Shown: one piece after another, positions 1-15,000 of the stretch
Numbering within the stretch: position 1 is the stretch's first letter
Layout of the letters: each line of letters starts with the position of its first letter
Assembly (NCBI RefSeq): GCF_003119115.1
Contig: NZ_CP022363.1
Span: forward strand, 621,001-685,000
From: Azospirillum sp. TSH58
GTDB taxonomy: Bacteria; Pseudomonadota; Alphaproteobacteria; Azospirillales; Azospirillaceae
Length of the DNA: 64,000 bases
Direction of reading: 5' to 3'
Translations under genes and position numbers: made by a program
Notes under the pieces: generated by a model
What the model saw: the letters and a program-made list of their open reading frames with translations, nothing else
Database searches by the model: none
What the model was told of the DNA's origin: nothing

Positions 1-2
1 TG

Positions 3-3000
3 GCCGGGTCGGTCAACCTGAAGGCCAGCAAGGCGATCGGCAGCGGCACCGGGACCGAGTATCTGGACGTCGTCACCCCGGTCCTGAACGCCCGCGCGTC
101 GGACGGCGGCATCTACGTCACCCTGCCGACCTCGACGGGCGTCGACAACCAGAAGAACCTCATCACGCTGGGCAGCAGCTTCTTCAGCGCCGCCAACAAC
201 CCCATCGTGGTGACGGCGACCTGGGGCGACATCGCCTTCGGTTCCAGCTTCTCCTCCAGCGCCAGCAGCAACATCACGGTGACGGCGACCAACGGGTCGA
301 TCCTGAACCCGAACAGCGCCTATCTGTCCAGCGGGTCGGGCACGCTGACCCTCACCGCCGGGAAGAACATCGGCTCGTCGGACAAGGCGGTGAACGCCCA
401 GGCCGGTACGGTCGTGGCCAGCGCCGGCGGTTCGATGTGGCTCGGCTTGGGCACCGGCCCGACGAGCCTGGACAGCCTGACGGCCGGCGGCGACATCACC
501 GTCACGAAGTCCAACGGCGTCATGACCGTCGGGTCGGTCAACGCCAACAGCGGCGCCGGAACGGTCACGCTGACGAACACCAGCGGCAGCATCCAGGACG
601 ATGCGGACAGCACGACCGTCATTGCCGCCGGCAAGGTGATCCTGAGCGCCAACGGCAGCATCGGCGGCACCAACGCGCTGAACCTGGCGACGGCGAACCT
701 GTCGATCGCGACGGGCGGGTCCATCGGCATCACCAACACGATGGCGCTGACCGACCTCACCCTGACGCGCGGCTCCTACTCCGGCGGCACCATCGGGATC
801 AGCACGGTCAACGGGCAGGTCTTCACCCTGTCGGACAGCGCGTCGCAGTCCACGATCCAGACCGTCACCAGCAACACGGCGCTGAACTTCGCCTTCAATT
901 CCTCGCGCGCGATCAGGGTCGGTACGGTCAACGTCGGAACGGGCGGCAGCGTCGCCATCGTCTCGTCCAACGGCGTCACCAACACCGGCAGCGGCAGCAA
1001 GATCACCGCGGGCAAGGTGTCGATGGAGGCGGGGGCCTCCTCCTCCGTCGGTGATTCGACCCTCTACGGCGCCATCAGCCTCGACACCGGCGACCTGTCG
1101 GTGACCGCCGGGCGCGACATCTACGTCGACAACAACGGGCGCGCCTTCAACAGCCTGGCGATCACCAGCACGAACGCCACCACGGCCAACGCGACCAAGA
1201 GCAACTTCTCCATCGGCAGCACCGGTGCGCAGATCTACACGCTGACCGACAGCGGCACGACGCATACGATCGACATCACAGGTGCGGGCAACAGCAACTT
1301 CAGCTTCTCCGGCAAGAAACACATCGTGGTTTCCGAGATCGTCGCCACCGGCGGCTCGGTCAGCCTGACGACGGCGGGCGGCGGGGAGAACTCGACGATC
1401 ACCATGTCGGGCGGCGGGACCATCGCGGCGTCCTCCGTCACCCTGTCGGCCAACGGCAGCGGCACCAACGGCGGCTCCATCGGCACCAGCACGCGGGCGG
1501 TGAAGACCTCCGCCTCGTCGCTGACCGTGGTGAGCAACGGCGACATCTACCTCAACAACAGCAACACCGCGCTGACCGCGCTGGATGTCACCGTCACGCA
1601 CAAGTCGTCCACCGCCACGGGGACCTACCAGTTCAACGCCCTCGGCTCCAACCGCAGCTTCACGGTGACGGAAGCCAGCGGCATCCAGACGCTGGCCCTG
1701 TCCACGCCGAGCAGCGGCGGCAACGCCTATATGAACCTGCGCTACAGCGTGGATCGCGGCATCGTGGCCGGCGCCATGGACGCCGGCACCAACTCCACCG
1801 GGTCGGTGGCGCTGATCTCCACCGGGTCGGCCACGGGCGCGTCCGGCGGTCCGTCGATCAACGGGTCGGGCACGATCACGGCGGGCTCGGTCTCCCTGAC
1901 CGCGACCGGCAGCAACGGCAACATCGGCGGCACCAACCAGGTGCAGACCAGCACACAGAAGCTGTCCATCGCGTCGGGCGGCAACGTGACGGTCAGCAAC
2001 AACACAACCCTGACCGACCTGACGCTGGACTTCCGGCACAACAAGTCCGGCGGGGGCAGCAACGCCTATTCCATCAGCTCGACCGGCCTGACCGCCAGCT
2101 TCAGCGATTCGTCGTTGCAGGAAGGCCTGACGGTGACGAACGTCACCCAGAGCGGGCTGAAGCTGAACATCAGCAACGACAAGGCCATGCGGATCGCCAA
2201 GATCGATGTCGGAAGCACCGGCACCGTCGATCTGACCGCCAATTCCGGCACGTCCGCCATCAGCGCCACGAACAGCAGCGGCACGACCGTCACCGCGGGC
2301 AGCCTGACGCTGAAGGCGACCAGCGTCGAACACACCACCAGCGGTTCCTACTTCACCACCCAGATCAACACCCTGTCGGCCAACCTGACGGGATCGCTGA
2401 AGCTCAGCAACTCCGGCACCCTGACGCTGAACGATGTGAAGGCCGGCTCCTCGGCGGACATCAAGGTGACCAACAGCGGGTCGCTGCTGCAGTCCGGAAC
2501 CAAGCCGCTGCGCGCGGACAAGGTGATGCTGACGGTCGAGGGGGGCTCCATCGGGGCGTCCGGCACGCCGCTGCTGACGGAGACGCGGATCCTGGAGGTG
2601 ACCGCCGGGCGCAACGTCCATCTGACGAACAGCGCCGATCTGCACGCCATGAGCCTGGATGTCAGGCACGCCTCCACCGGCGCGCAGAACGTCTACGACA
2701 TCCGGTCCGAGGGGCTGACCTTCGCGCTGACCGACAGCAACACCGGCAGCCAGTACACCCTCGGCAGCGTCGTGGACGCCAGCGGCCTCGACTTCTCGTT
2801 CAAGAGCGACAACAGCGTCGCCCTGGGGACGATCAACGGCGGCCTGTCCCGCAAGGTGTCCATCGAGACCACCGGCACCGGCAAGGACATCCTCAGCAAC
2901 GGCAACTCGCAGGTGACCGCCGGCACGGTCACCCTCACCGCGACCGGGACCATCGGTCAGGCGGGATCGTCCTCCAGCCACATCGCGACGATGGCCGACA

Positions 3001-6000
3001 CGCTGGCGCTGAGCACGGCGACCGACGCCTTCGTGGACAACGGCCGGGACCTGACCGCGCTGTCGCTGACCAGCTCGCGGACGACCGGCGCCGGCACCTA
3101 TCAGATCACCGCGCCGCAGCTCGTCTTCACCATGACGGACGACGGCACCACCACGACGCTGACCGAACTGACCGACGCCACCGGTCTCGCCTTCAAGCTG
3201 GACACCCAGCACGCGCTGTCCATCGGCACGCTGAACGTGCAGAGCTGGGGCACCGTCGACCTGACCAGCGCGGGGAACATCCTGGGCGCCGCCTCGGCGA
3301 CGGCGGGCAACCCGGCCAACCGCATCACCGCGGGCACCGCGACCCTGAGCAGCGGTGGTGGCGCCATCGGCTCCTCCAGCAACAAGATCCACCTGTCGTC
3401 GTCGTCCGCGACCTTCAACGTCACCGGCGACCTCTACGTCGAGTCCGATACCCGCATCGGCACGCTGAAGATCAAGAGCACCTCGTCGAGCATCACCAAC
3501 CGCACCTACAGCCTGGCTTCGGTCGACACGGCAGGCGCGGCCATCGCGCTGAGCGGCAGCGAGAGCAGCAGCGCGATGGCGCTCGCCTCGCTGACCGACG
3601 GCAGCGGCGTGCGCTTCACCTTCGACAGCCACCGCAAGATGATCGTCGGCGGTCTGGACGTCGGCAAGACCGGCACGATCAAGCTCGTCGCCTCCTCCGG
3701 CATCGTCGGGACCGGCGCCCCGAACCTCAAGATCAACGCCGGCATCGCGGAACTGAACGCCTCCTCCGGCTCGGTCGGCGAAACCGGTGGGCAATTCGTC
3801 GGCATCACCACCGGCAACCTCACGGTGAACGCCAACAACGGCGCCGTCATCAACCTGCACGGTTCGACGGTCGTCGACGCCATGAACCTGGGCGGCGCGC
3901 TGACCCTGAACAACTCCACCGGTGACATCGCGCTCGGCTCGATCTCGATGAACGGTGCCAACGCGGTCATCAACAACCAGGGCGGCTCGATCCTCAGCGG
4001 CACGATCAGCGGCAGCAATCTGGTGAACCTGACGGCGACCGGCTCCATCGGCAACGTCAGCGCCATCTCGATGCAGGCCAGCTCCACCAGCACCACGCTG
4101 ACCGCCAGCGCCGCCGGCAGTATCACGGTGTCGGAGGGCAAGAGCCTGATCGCCCAGTCCGTGGTCAGCACCGGCGGCGGCGCCATCACGCTGAGCACCG
4201 GCTCGAGCGGGACCAGCCTCCTGACGGTCGGCACCATCACCACGACCGGAAAGGTGTCGCTGACCAGCAGCGACGGCAACATCCGCGCCAACAGCGGCAA
4301 TCTGGTGAGCGGCAGCAGCGTCGAGCTGTCCGCGGTCAAGGGCGGCATCGCCGACACGGGCTCCACGCTCAACGTCGCGACGACCGATCTGACGATCAAA
4401 ACGCCCGGCACCTTCACCGTCGCCGACACGCTCGATCTCGCCAAGCTGACCATCGACCGCACGCCGTCCACCGGAACCACCACCTCCGGCACGATGAGCC
4501 TGACGGCCACCAACCTGAGCTGGAACGTCACGGACAGCGGCGGCGTCACCACCTTCACCACGCTGACCGACAGCACCGGCCTGGACTTCACCTTCAAGGC
4601 GCCGGGGGCCATCGCCATCGGCACGGTGAACACGGGCGCCTCCAGCACGGTCAGCCTGACCGCCACGGGCAACAGCGCGACCGCCGGCAACATCACGGCG
4701 GTGAACAACAGCTCCATTATCACCGCCGGCTCCCTGAAGCTCGACGCGCAGAAGAAGACCAACGAGCAGAGCAACAGCAGCACCATCGGCAGCGCCGCCA
4801 CGGCGCTGGGCATGAACGTGTCCAGCCTGACCGCCAGCAGCGGCACGGGCGGCCTGTTCGTGAAGAACGCGGCGGGGCTGAATCTCAGCTCCATCACCAC
4901 GGGCGGCGCCCTGACGGTGATCGCGGCGACCGGCGACCTGACCGTCTCCAACCTCTCCTACGACAGCAGCAAGGCGCTGACCCTGACGGCGACGGCCGGC
5001 CGCATCCTCAATGGCGGCTCCAGCCTGAGCCTCGGCAGCGGCAGCGCCACGCTGACGGCGGGGGCCGGCATCGGAACGGCGGACTCGGCGTTCAAGGTTT
5101 CGACGTCCAGCACCGGGGCGCTGACCACCAACGTCACGGGCGCGGGCGGCGTCTATCTCAACATCGCCGGATCGCTGTCCGGCGGGCTGACGGCCGCGGT
5201 CCAGAATGGCCCGGTGGTGGTGTCGGCCAGCGGCAACATCACGCTGACCAACGTCGCCATCGCCACGGACGCGGCGGGCAACAGCATCACCGTGACCTCG
5301 ACCGGTGGTTCCATCACCGCCGGGACGGTGACGGCGGGCGCCAACAACGGCTCGGTCACGCTGAGCGCCACCGGCAACGGCGGCAAAATCCTGGCCGCCA
5401 ACGGCGGCTCCACGGTCACCGGCAAGACCGTCGCGCTGAACGGCGCCGGCGGCATCGGCACCTCCTCCGCCCGCGTCGGCGTGGGCGGCGCCCAGGTGCA
5501 GGTGAACGGCGGGTCGGGCGACATCTATCTGGGCACCACCGGCGCCACCGCGCTGGCCTACGCCGCGACGACCGGCGGCAAGATCGACGTGCAGGCCGGC
5601 GACCGCCTCCAGGTGGTCAACGCCAGCACCGGCGGCGGGGCGATCTCCATCTCCTCCACCGCCGTGGACGCCGACATCATCGCCGGCGGCATCAACGCCG
5701 GCACCGGGGCGGTCACCCTCAGCTCCACCGGTGGCGGCGTCTATGACGACGGCCTGGCCGAGACGCGGATCGTCGGCGGCTCGGTGGCGCTCACCGGCGG
5801 CAAGGGAATCGGCACCTCCAGCCGGTCGGTCCAGACCACCACCGGCAGCCTGACCCTGGCGAGCGCCAACGGCAGCGTCTACGTGACCGACGACACCGCC
5901 GCCGGCGTGACCGTCGCCTCGGCCACCGCCTCCAGCGGCTCGGTCACCATCGCGTCGGCCGGGACGATGACGGTCCAGTCGGTGTCGGCCAACACCACCA

Positions 6001-9000
6001 GCGGCGCGGTCGCCCTGACCGCCGCCGGGTCCATCCTGGGCAGCGGCAACGGCACCCACGTGACCGGCCATTCGGCCAGCCTGACCGCCACCGGCGGCAG
6101 CATCGGCGCGGTGACCGACGCCGCCACCGGCGCCGGCACGCCGATCAAGATGAACGTGGCCAGCCTGACCGGCCTGACGGCCAACGGCGCCACGCCGGTC
6201 ATCTCGGTCGACAACGTCAACAGCGCCGCGCTGACGCTGGGCAACAACCTCGTCACCCTGGGGGCGGGCGGGTCCGCCTACATCCGCACGGCGGGCAACC
6301 TGGACGCCAGCGCCGGCCTGTCGATGACCAGCGGCAACCTGCTGCTGCAGTCCGGCGGGGTGCTGACGCTGCCGACCGCGGCGATCAACCTCGGCACGGG
6401 CGCGCTGACCCTGAAGGGCGCCACCGACGTGGTGGCCGCGGGGGCCTCGCCGCGGTCGCTGTCGATCACCGCGGGCTCGCTGACCTTCGCCAGCGGCTCC
6501 AACGGCGGCAACACCACCCTCAACACCACGGTCGGCACCATCGACGCCAGCCTGACCGGCTCCGGCAAGAACCTGACCGTCAACAACACCGGCACCCTGA
6601 CGGCGGCGACCCTCAGCGCCAACGGCACCGTCACCGCCACCAGCAGCACCGGCATGACGGCGACCTCGGTGACCGGCGCCGGCACGGTCAGCCTGACCGC
6701 GACGACGGGCGACCTGACGGTCGGCACGGTCAGCGCAGGGCCGAGCGGCACCATCAACCTGTCGGCGGCGGGCGGCAGCCTGCTCACCGGCAACGGCACC
6801 AGCCTGACCGGCGGCACGCTGAACCTGACCTCCAACAGCGGGATCGGGACCAGCACCGCCGCCTTCACCAGCACCATCGCCAACATCTCGGCGATGGTGA
6901 CCGGGACGGGCGGAATCTATCTGGCCGGCACCAGCTTCAACCTGGGCAATCTCGCAACCACCAACGGCGACATCGCGGTCACCGCCAGCGGCGCCATCAC
7001 CGACACCAACGCCACCACCGGAATCAACGCCGGTGGCAGCGGCACCATCTCCCTGGTTTCCACGGGCGGCGCGGTCAGCCTGACCAAGGCGGTGACCAGC
7101 ACCGGTCCGGACGACACCCGGGCGAGCGTGACGGTGCAGGGCACCAGCATCACCCTGGGCACCGTCACCAGCACGGGCGCGCAGACCTACACCGGCAACA
7201 CCACGCTGGGCGGCGCGCTGTCCGGCAAGTCGGTGACCGTCACCGGGAACCTGGCCCTGTCGGGCGGCAACCGCACGGTGACCGCGACCGGCGGCGACCT
7301 GTCGGTGACCGGCACGCTGACCGGCGGCGGCTACGGGGCGACCCTGAACGCGGCGCAGGGCGGCGTGACGCTGGGCGGAGCGGCCAGCAACCTTGCCTCC
7401 CTGTCGGCCACCGCCGGGACCATCGGCCTGCGCGCCGTGACGACCACGGGGGCGCAGACCTACACCGGCGCGACCAGCCTCCAGGGCGCCTACAACACCG
7501 GAAACGGCGCCTTCACGGTGACCGGCGCGACGACGCTGGCGGGCGGCACCACGGTGAACTCGGGCAGCGGGAACGTGCTGTTCAGCGGCACGGTGAACGG
7601 GGCCAACTCCCTCGTGATCACCAGCAGCGGCGCCACCCAGTTCTCCGGCACGGTGGGCGGCACGACGGCGCTGACGACCCTGACCATCGACGCCGGCGGC
7701 ACCAGCAGCCTGAAGTCGGTGACGACCACCGGCGCCCAGACCTACAGCGGCACGGTGACGTTCGACGGCACCTACACCACCGGTGCGGTCTTCGCGGCCA
7801 TCGGCGCGGTGACGCTGGCCGGCAACACGACGGTGGACGGCACGTCGAGCGTCGTGTTCATGAACACGGTGGATGGCGCCTATGCCCTGGCGGTCAACAA
7901 CCAGGGCATGGCGCAGTTCAACGGCGCGGTGGGCGGCACGACGGCGCTCGCCAGCCTGACCACCAACGCCGGCGGCACCAGCAGCGTGAAATCGGTGACG
8001 ACCACCGGCGCGCAGACCTACAACGACGCGGTGACGCTGGACGGCACCTACAGCACCGGCAGCGGCGCCTTCACCGCCAACGCGGCGACCACGCTGGCCG
8101 GGGCGACGACGGTGAACGGCGGGGCGGTTCTGTTCGCCGGTACGGTGGACGGCGCCCAGGCCCTGGTCATCAACAGCAAGGCCGCCACCCAGTTCAACGC
8201 GGCGGTGGGCGGCACGACGGCTCTGGCGAGCCTGACCACCGATGCCGGCGGGACGAGCAGCCTGCGCGACGTCACGACGACGGGTGCCCAGACCTACAAC
8301 GATGCGGTGACGCTGAACGGCACCTACACCAGCGGCGGTGCCTTCACCGCCAGCGGCGCGGCGACGCTGGCCGGCGACACCACGGTGAACGGCGGGTCGG
8401 CGGTTCTGTTCGCCGGCACGGTCGACGGCGCCCACGCCCTGGCGGTCAACAACAAGAGCACGACGACCTTCAGCGGCGCGGTGGGCGGCACGACGGCTCT
8501 GGCGAGCCTGACCACCGATGCCGCCGGCACCAGCAGCCTGAAGTCGGTCACGACGACGGGGGCGCAGACCTACAACGACGCGGTGACGCTGGACGGCACC
8601 TACACCGGCGGCACGGTCACCACCAACGCGGCGGCGACGCTGGGCGGGGCGACGACGGTGAACGCCGGGACGGCTACCTTCAACGGCACGGTGAACGGCG
8701 CCCAGGCGCTGACCATCGCCGGGACGGGGACGGCGCAGTTCAACGCGGCGGTGGGCGGCACGACGGCTCTGGCCAGCCTGACCACCAACGCGGGCGCCAC
8801 GGTCAGCCTGCTGAACGTCACCACCACCGGCGCCCAGACCCACGGCGCCGCCACGACCCTGAACGGCATCTACGCCACCAGCACCGGCGCCTTCACCGCC
8901 AACGGCGCGGTGACGCTGGCCGGTGACACCACGGTGAATGGCGGGTCGACGGTTCTGTTCGCCGGTACGGTGGACGGCGCCTACGCCCTGGCGGTCAACA

Positions 9001-12000
9001 ACAAGGGCGCGACGCAGTTCACCGGCACGGTGGGCGGCACGACGGCCCTGGCGAGCCTGACCACCGACGCCGGGGGCACCAGCAGCCTGCGCAACGTCAC
9101 CACCACGGGGGCGCAGACCTACAACGACGCGGTGACGCTGAACGGCACCTACACGACCAGCACCGGCGCCTTCACCGCCAACGGTGCGGCGACACTGGCT
9201 GGCGATACGACGGTGAACGGCGGGTCGGCGGTTCTGTTCGCCGGCACGGCGGACGGTGCCCAGGCCCTGGTCATCAACAGCAAGGGCGCGACGCAGTTCA
9301 CCGGCACGGTGGGCGGCACGACGGCCCTGGCGAGCCTGACCACCGACGCCGCAGGCACCAGCAGCCTGCGCAACGTCACCACCACGGGTGCCCAGACCTA
9401 CAACGACGCGGTGACGCTGAACGGCACCTACGCCACCAGCACCGGCGCCTTCACCGCCAACGGTGCGGCGACGCTGGCCGGCGACACCACGGTCAACGGC
9501 GGGTCGGCGGTTCTGTTCGCCGGCACGGTGGACGGCGCCCAGGCCCTGGTCATCAACAACAAGGGCACGACGCAGTTCACCGGCACGGTGGGCGGCACGA
9601 CCGCCCTGGCGAGCCTGACCACCAACGTCGGCGGCACCAGCAGCCTGCGCAACGTCACCACCACGGGGGCGCAGACCTACAACGACGCGGTCACCCTGAA
9701 CGGCACCTACACGACCACCACCGGCGCCTTCACCGCCAACGGTGCGGCGACGCTGGCTGGCGACACCACGGTCAACGGTGGGTCGAGCGTGCTGTTCGCC
9801 GGCACGGTGGACGGCGCTCAGGCCCTGGTCATCAACAGCAAGGCGGCGACGCAGTTCACCGGCACGGTGGGTGGCGCGACGGCCCTGTCCAGCCTGACCA
9901 CCGACGCCGCAGGCACCAGCAGCCTGCACAACGTCACCACCACGGGTGCCCAGACCTACAACGACGCGGTGACGCTGAACGGCATCTACACGACCACCAC
10001 CGGCGCCTTCACCGCTAACGGTGCGGCGACGCTCGGTGGCAACACCACGGTGAACGGCGGGTCGGCGGTTCTGTTCGCCGGCACGGTGGACGGTGCCCAG
10101 GCCCTGGTCATCAACAGCAAGGGCGCGACGCAGTTCACCGGCACGGTGGGCGGCACGACGGCCCTGGCGAGCCTGACCACCGACGCCGGCGGCACCAGCA
10201 GCCTGAAGTCGGTGACGACGACGGGGGCGCAGACCTACAACGACGCGGTCACCCTGGACGGCACCTACACCGGCGGCACGGTCACCACCAACGCGGCGGC
10301 GACGCTGGGCGGGGCGACGACGGTGAACGCCGGGACGGCCACCTTCAACGGCACGGTGAACGGCGCCCAGGCGCTGACCATCGCCGGGACGGGGACGACG
10401 CAGTTCAACGCGGCGGTGGGCGACACGACGGCTCTGGCCAGCCTGACCACCAACGCGGGTGCCACGGTCAGCCTGCTGAACGTCACCACCACCGGCGCCC
10501 AGACCCACGGCGCCGCCACGACGCTGAACGGCACCTACGCCACCAGCACCGGAGCCTTCACCGCCAACGGCGCGGTGACGCTGGCCGGTGACACCACGGT
10601 GAACGGCGGGTCGAGCGTGCTGTTCGCCGGGACGGTGGACGGCGCCCACGCCCTGGTCATCAACAGCGAGGCGGCGACGCAGTTCACCGGCACGGTGGGC
10701 GGCACGACGGCCCTGGCGAGCCTGACCACCGACGCCGCGGGCACCAGCAGCCTGCGCAACGTCACCACCACGGGCGCCCAGACCTACAACGACGCGGTGA
10801 CGCTGAACGGCACCTACGCCACCACCACCGGCGCCTTCACCGCCAACGGTGCGGCGACGCTGGGCGGCGACACCACGGTGAACGGCGGGTCGGCGGTTCT
10901 GTTCGCTGGCACGGTGGATGGCGCCCAGGCCCTGATCATCAACAGCAAGGGCGCGACGCAGTTCACCGGCACGGTGGGTGGCACGACGGCTCTGGCGAGC
11001 CTGACCACCAACGTCGGCGGCACCAGCAGCCTGCGCAACGTCACCACCACGGGTGCCCAGACCTACAACGACGCGGTGACGCTGAACGGCACCTATGCGA
11101 CCAGCACCGGCGCCTTCACCGCCAACGGTGCGGCGACGCTCGGTGGCAACACCACGGTCAACGGCGGGTCGACGGTTCTGTTTGCCGGTACGGTGGACGG
11201 CGCCCACGCCTTGGCGGTCAACAACAAGGGCACGACGCAGTTCACCGGCACGGTGGGCGGCACGACGGCCCTGGCGAGCCTGACCACCGACGCCGGCGGC
11301 ACCAGCAGCCTGAAGTCGGTGACGACGACGGGGGCGCAGACCTACAACGACGCGGTCACCCTGGACGGCACCTACACCGGCGGCACGGTCACCACCAACG
11401 CGGCGGCGACGCTGGGCGGGGCGACGACGGTGAACGCCGGGACGGCGACCTTCAACGGGACGGTGAACGGCGCCCAGGCGCTGACCATCGCCGGGACGGG
11501 GACGACGCAGTTCAACGCGGCGGTGGGCGGCACGACGGCGCTCGCCAGCCTGACCACCAACGCGGGCGCCACGGTCAGCCTGCTGAACGTCACCACCACC
11601 GGCGCCCAGACCCACGGCGCCGCCACGACGCTGAACGGCGCCTACAGCTCGGCCGACAGCGCGATCACCTTCAACGGTGCGACGACGCTGGCCGGGACCA
11701 CGGCGGTGGATGCCGGTTACGGCACGATCACCTTCAACGGGACGGTGAACGGCGCCCAGGCGCTGACGGCGACCTCGACCGGGGCGATGGTGTTCAACGC
11801 GGCGGTGGGCGGCACGGCGGCGCTGGCCAGCCTGACCACCGGCACGGGCTACACCAGCCTCGTCGACGTGACCACCACGGGCGCCCAGAGCTACGGCGGG
11901 GAAACCAGCCTGATGGGCACCTACACCACCGGCAACGGCGCCTTCACCGTCGCCGGCCCGGTGACGCTGGCGGGGGCCGCCACGGTCGACGCCGGCAGCG

Positions 12001-15000
12001 GTGCTGTGACCTTCAACGGCACGGTGAACGGCGCCCAGGCGCTGGCCATCAACGGCAGCGGCGTCACGCAGTTCAACGCGGCGGTCGGCAACACGACGGC
12101 GCTCGCCAGCCTGACCACCGACGCCGACGGCACCACCAGCCTGAAGTCGGTGACGACCAGCGGTGCCCAGACCTACAACGACGCCACGACGCTGAACGGC
12201 GCCTACAGCTCGGCCGACAGCGCGATCACCTTCAACGGTACGACGACGCTGGCCGGGACCACGGCGGTGGATGCCGGTTACGGCACGATCACCTTCAACG
12301 GGACGGTGAACGGCGCCCAGGCGCTGACGGCGACCTCGACCGGGGCGATGGTGTTCAACGCGGCGGTGGGCGGCACGGCGGCGCTGGCCAGCCTGACCAC
12401 CGGCACGGGCTACACCAGCCTCGTCGACGTGACCACCACGGGCGCCCAGAGCTACGGCGGGGAAACCAGCCTGATGGGCACCTACACCACCGGCAACGGC
12501 GCCTTCACCGTCGCCGGCCCGGTGACGCTGGCGGGGGCCGCCACGGTCGACGCCGGCAGCGGTGCTGTGACCTTCAACGGCACGGTGAACGGCGCCCAGG
12601 CGCTGGCCATCAACGGCAGCGGCGTCACGCAGTTCAACGCGGCGGTCGGCAACACGACGGCGCTCGCCAGCCTGACCACCGACGCCGACGGTACCACCAG
12701 CCTGAAGTCGGTGACGACCAGCGGTGCCCAGACCTACAACGACGCGGTGACCCTGGACGGCGCCTATCAGGCCGGCACGGTCTTCACGGCGGCGCAGGCG
12801 GTGACGCTGGGCGGCGACAGCCGGATCACCGGCACCGGCGGGATCGTTCTCGCCTCGACCCTCGACGGCGGGCGGGCGCTGACGCTGACCAGCGGCGGCG
12901 GCGACATCCTGCTCGGCGGCGCGGTCGGCGGCACCAGCCGTCTGGGGGCGCTGACGGTCAACGGCGGCGGCACCACCACCGTCGCCGGCGCGGTCAAGGC
13001 GGCCTCGCTGGCCACCGACGCCACCGGGATCACCATCCTGAACGGCGGCAGCGTGGACACCACCGGGGCGCAGAGCTACGCCGACGCGGTGACGCTGGGG
13101 GCCGATACGGTCCTGACCGGCACCCAGGTGTCGCTGTCCGGCGGCATCGACGCGGCAACGGCGGGCCGTCAGGGCCTGACCATCGCCGGCAACGCGGCGC
13201 TCACCGGCACCCTCGGCACCCGGCAGGCGCTGGCCGCGCTGACGGTCGGCGGCGAGACGCTGCTGACCGGCGCCACGGTGGTCACCAGCGGGGCGCAGAC
13301 CTACGGCGGCGCGGTCCGTCTGGCCGGCACCGCATCGACCCTGACCGGCAGCGGCGTCACCTTTGCCGGGACGCTGGACGGCGGGCAGGCCCTGACCGTC
13401 AACAGCGGCACCGCCGACGCCGTCTTCGCCGGCGTGGTCGGCGGGACGGAGCGGCTGGGCGCCCTGACGGTGAACAGCGCCGGCCAGACCCGCTTCGCCC
13501 AGTCGGTCCGCGCCGCCTCGGTCGTCACCGACGCGGCGGGCACGCTGGCCCTGAACGGCGGCTCCGTCGACACCACCGGGACCCAGACCTACGGCGAACG
13601 CGCCGTGCTGGGGACCGACACCCGCCTGACCGGCAGCACCGTCGTGCTGGCGGGCGGGCTGGATGCCGCCACCCGCGGCGGGCAGGGACTGACCATCGCC
13701 GGCAACGCCGTCGTCAACGGCGCCGTCGGCGGCACCCAGGCGCTGAGCCGCCTGTCGGTGACCGGCACCGCCGCCCTCAACGGCGGCGCGGTGACCACCG
13801 TGGCGGAGCAGAGCTACGACGGCGCGGTGACGCTGGGGACCGACACCCTCCTGACCGGCGGGACCGTCTCCCTGCGGAACGGCGGCAACGCCGCCAACGC
13901 CGGGGTGCAGGGGCTGACGGTCGACGGCGACGCCGTCCTGGCCGGGGTCTTCGGCGAAACCGGAGCCCTGCGGCAGACCGCCGTCAGCGGCGCCACCCGC
14001 CTGGACGGCGCGGCCGTCACCACCAGCGGGGCGCAACGCTTCGGCGGTGCCCTGACGGTGGCCGGCGCCAGCGCGCTGACCAGCACCGGCGGCGACCTCG
14101 TGTTCGGCGGGGCCGTCGACAGCGCCAACCGTTCCGCGCTGGCGCTGAACGGCGCGTCCATCCGGGCTTCGGGCGACATCGGCGCGTCGGGCCTGATGGG
14201 CGACGTCACGGTCCGGGCCTCGGGCGGCGTCTTCTACGACGGCGCGGTGACCGTCGGCTCGCTGACCCAGACGGCCGGGGGCGAGAGCCGCTTCGCCAAG
14301 GCGCTGACCGCGACCGGGACGGACGGCCTCCGCCTGACCGGCGCCGGCTTCACCTTCGGCGCGGCGGTGAACAGCGCGGGCTCGCTGGCCGTCGTCACGA
14401 CCGACGGGGCCGGCACGGTGACCTTCGGTCGCGATGCCACGGTTGTCACGGAGGGGGGCTTTACCCAATCCGGTGGATCGGGCATTGTTCTGCCGGCCAG
14501 CATCACGGCCAAGACCGGTCCGATCACGCTGGGTGCCGTGGCGTCCCTGCCGGACGGCCAGGCGTCCATCGCGGCGGGCGGCCCCATCACCATGGCGGGG
14601 CTCCAGGGCAAGGCCACCATGCTGACCATGGCGTCCGACGGCGGGGCGCTGCTCATCGGACAGGAGACCGGGACCGCCTTGCAGAAGATCGACGTGCTGA
14701 GCCTGAGCGTCCCCAAGGCCGGTTCCGCCCGGATGTTCGGCACCGTGGCCGGCAAGACGGACGCGTTGGCCGCCAGCGCGATCGACAGCCCGCTGCGGGC
14801 CGCCCCGTACTTCATCAACAACACCCCCTGGGGTCCGACGCAGCAGGTCAGCCGGGTCGCCGCCACCGTCGTGGTGGTGGTCCCGGTTCCCAGCACCCCC
14901 GGCGTCGCCAGCCTGTTCACCGGCACGGTGACCCGCGCCGGCCTCACGCCGAACGCCCTGAGCGCCTACGCCGCGCCGCAGGTTCTGACCCTGGCCGGCA

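Noticed and set aside
7430..12750. Regular repeats considered as a CRISPR array
   Set aside because: Units are ~279 bp, in frame, and have no repeat-spacer alternation; they encode protein repeats.
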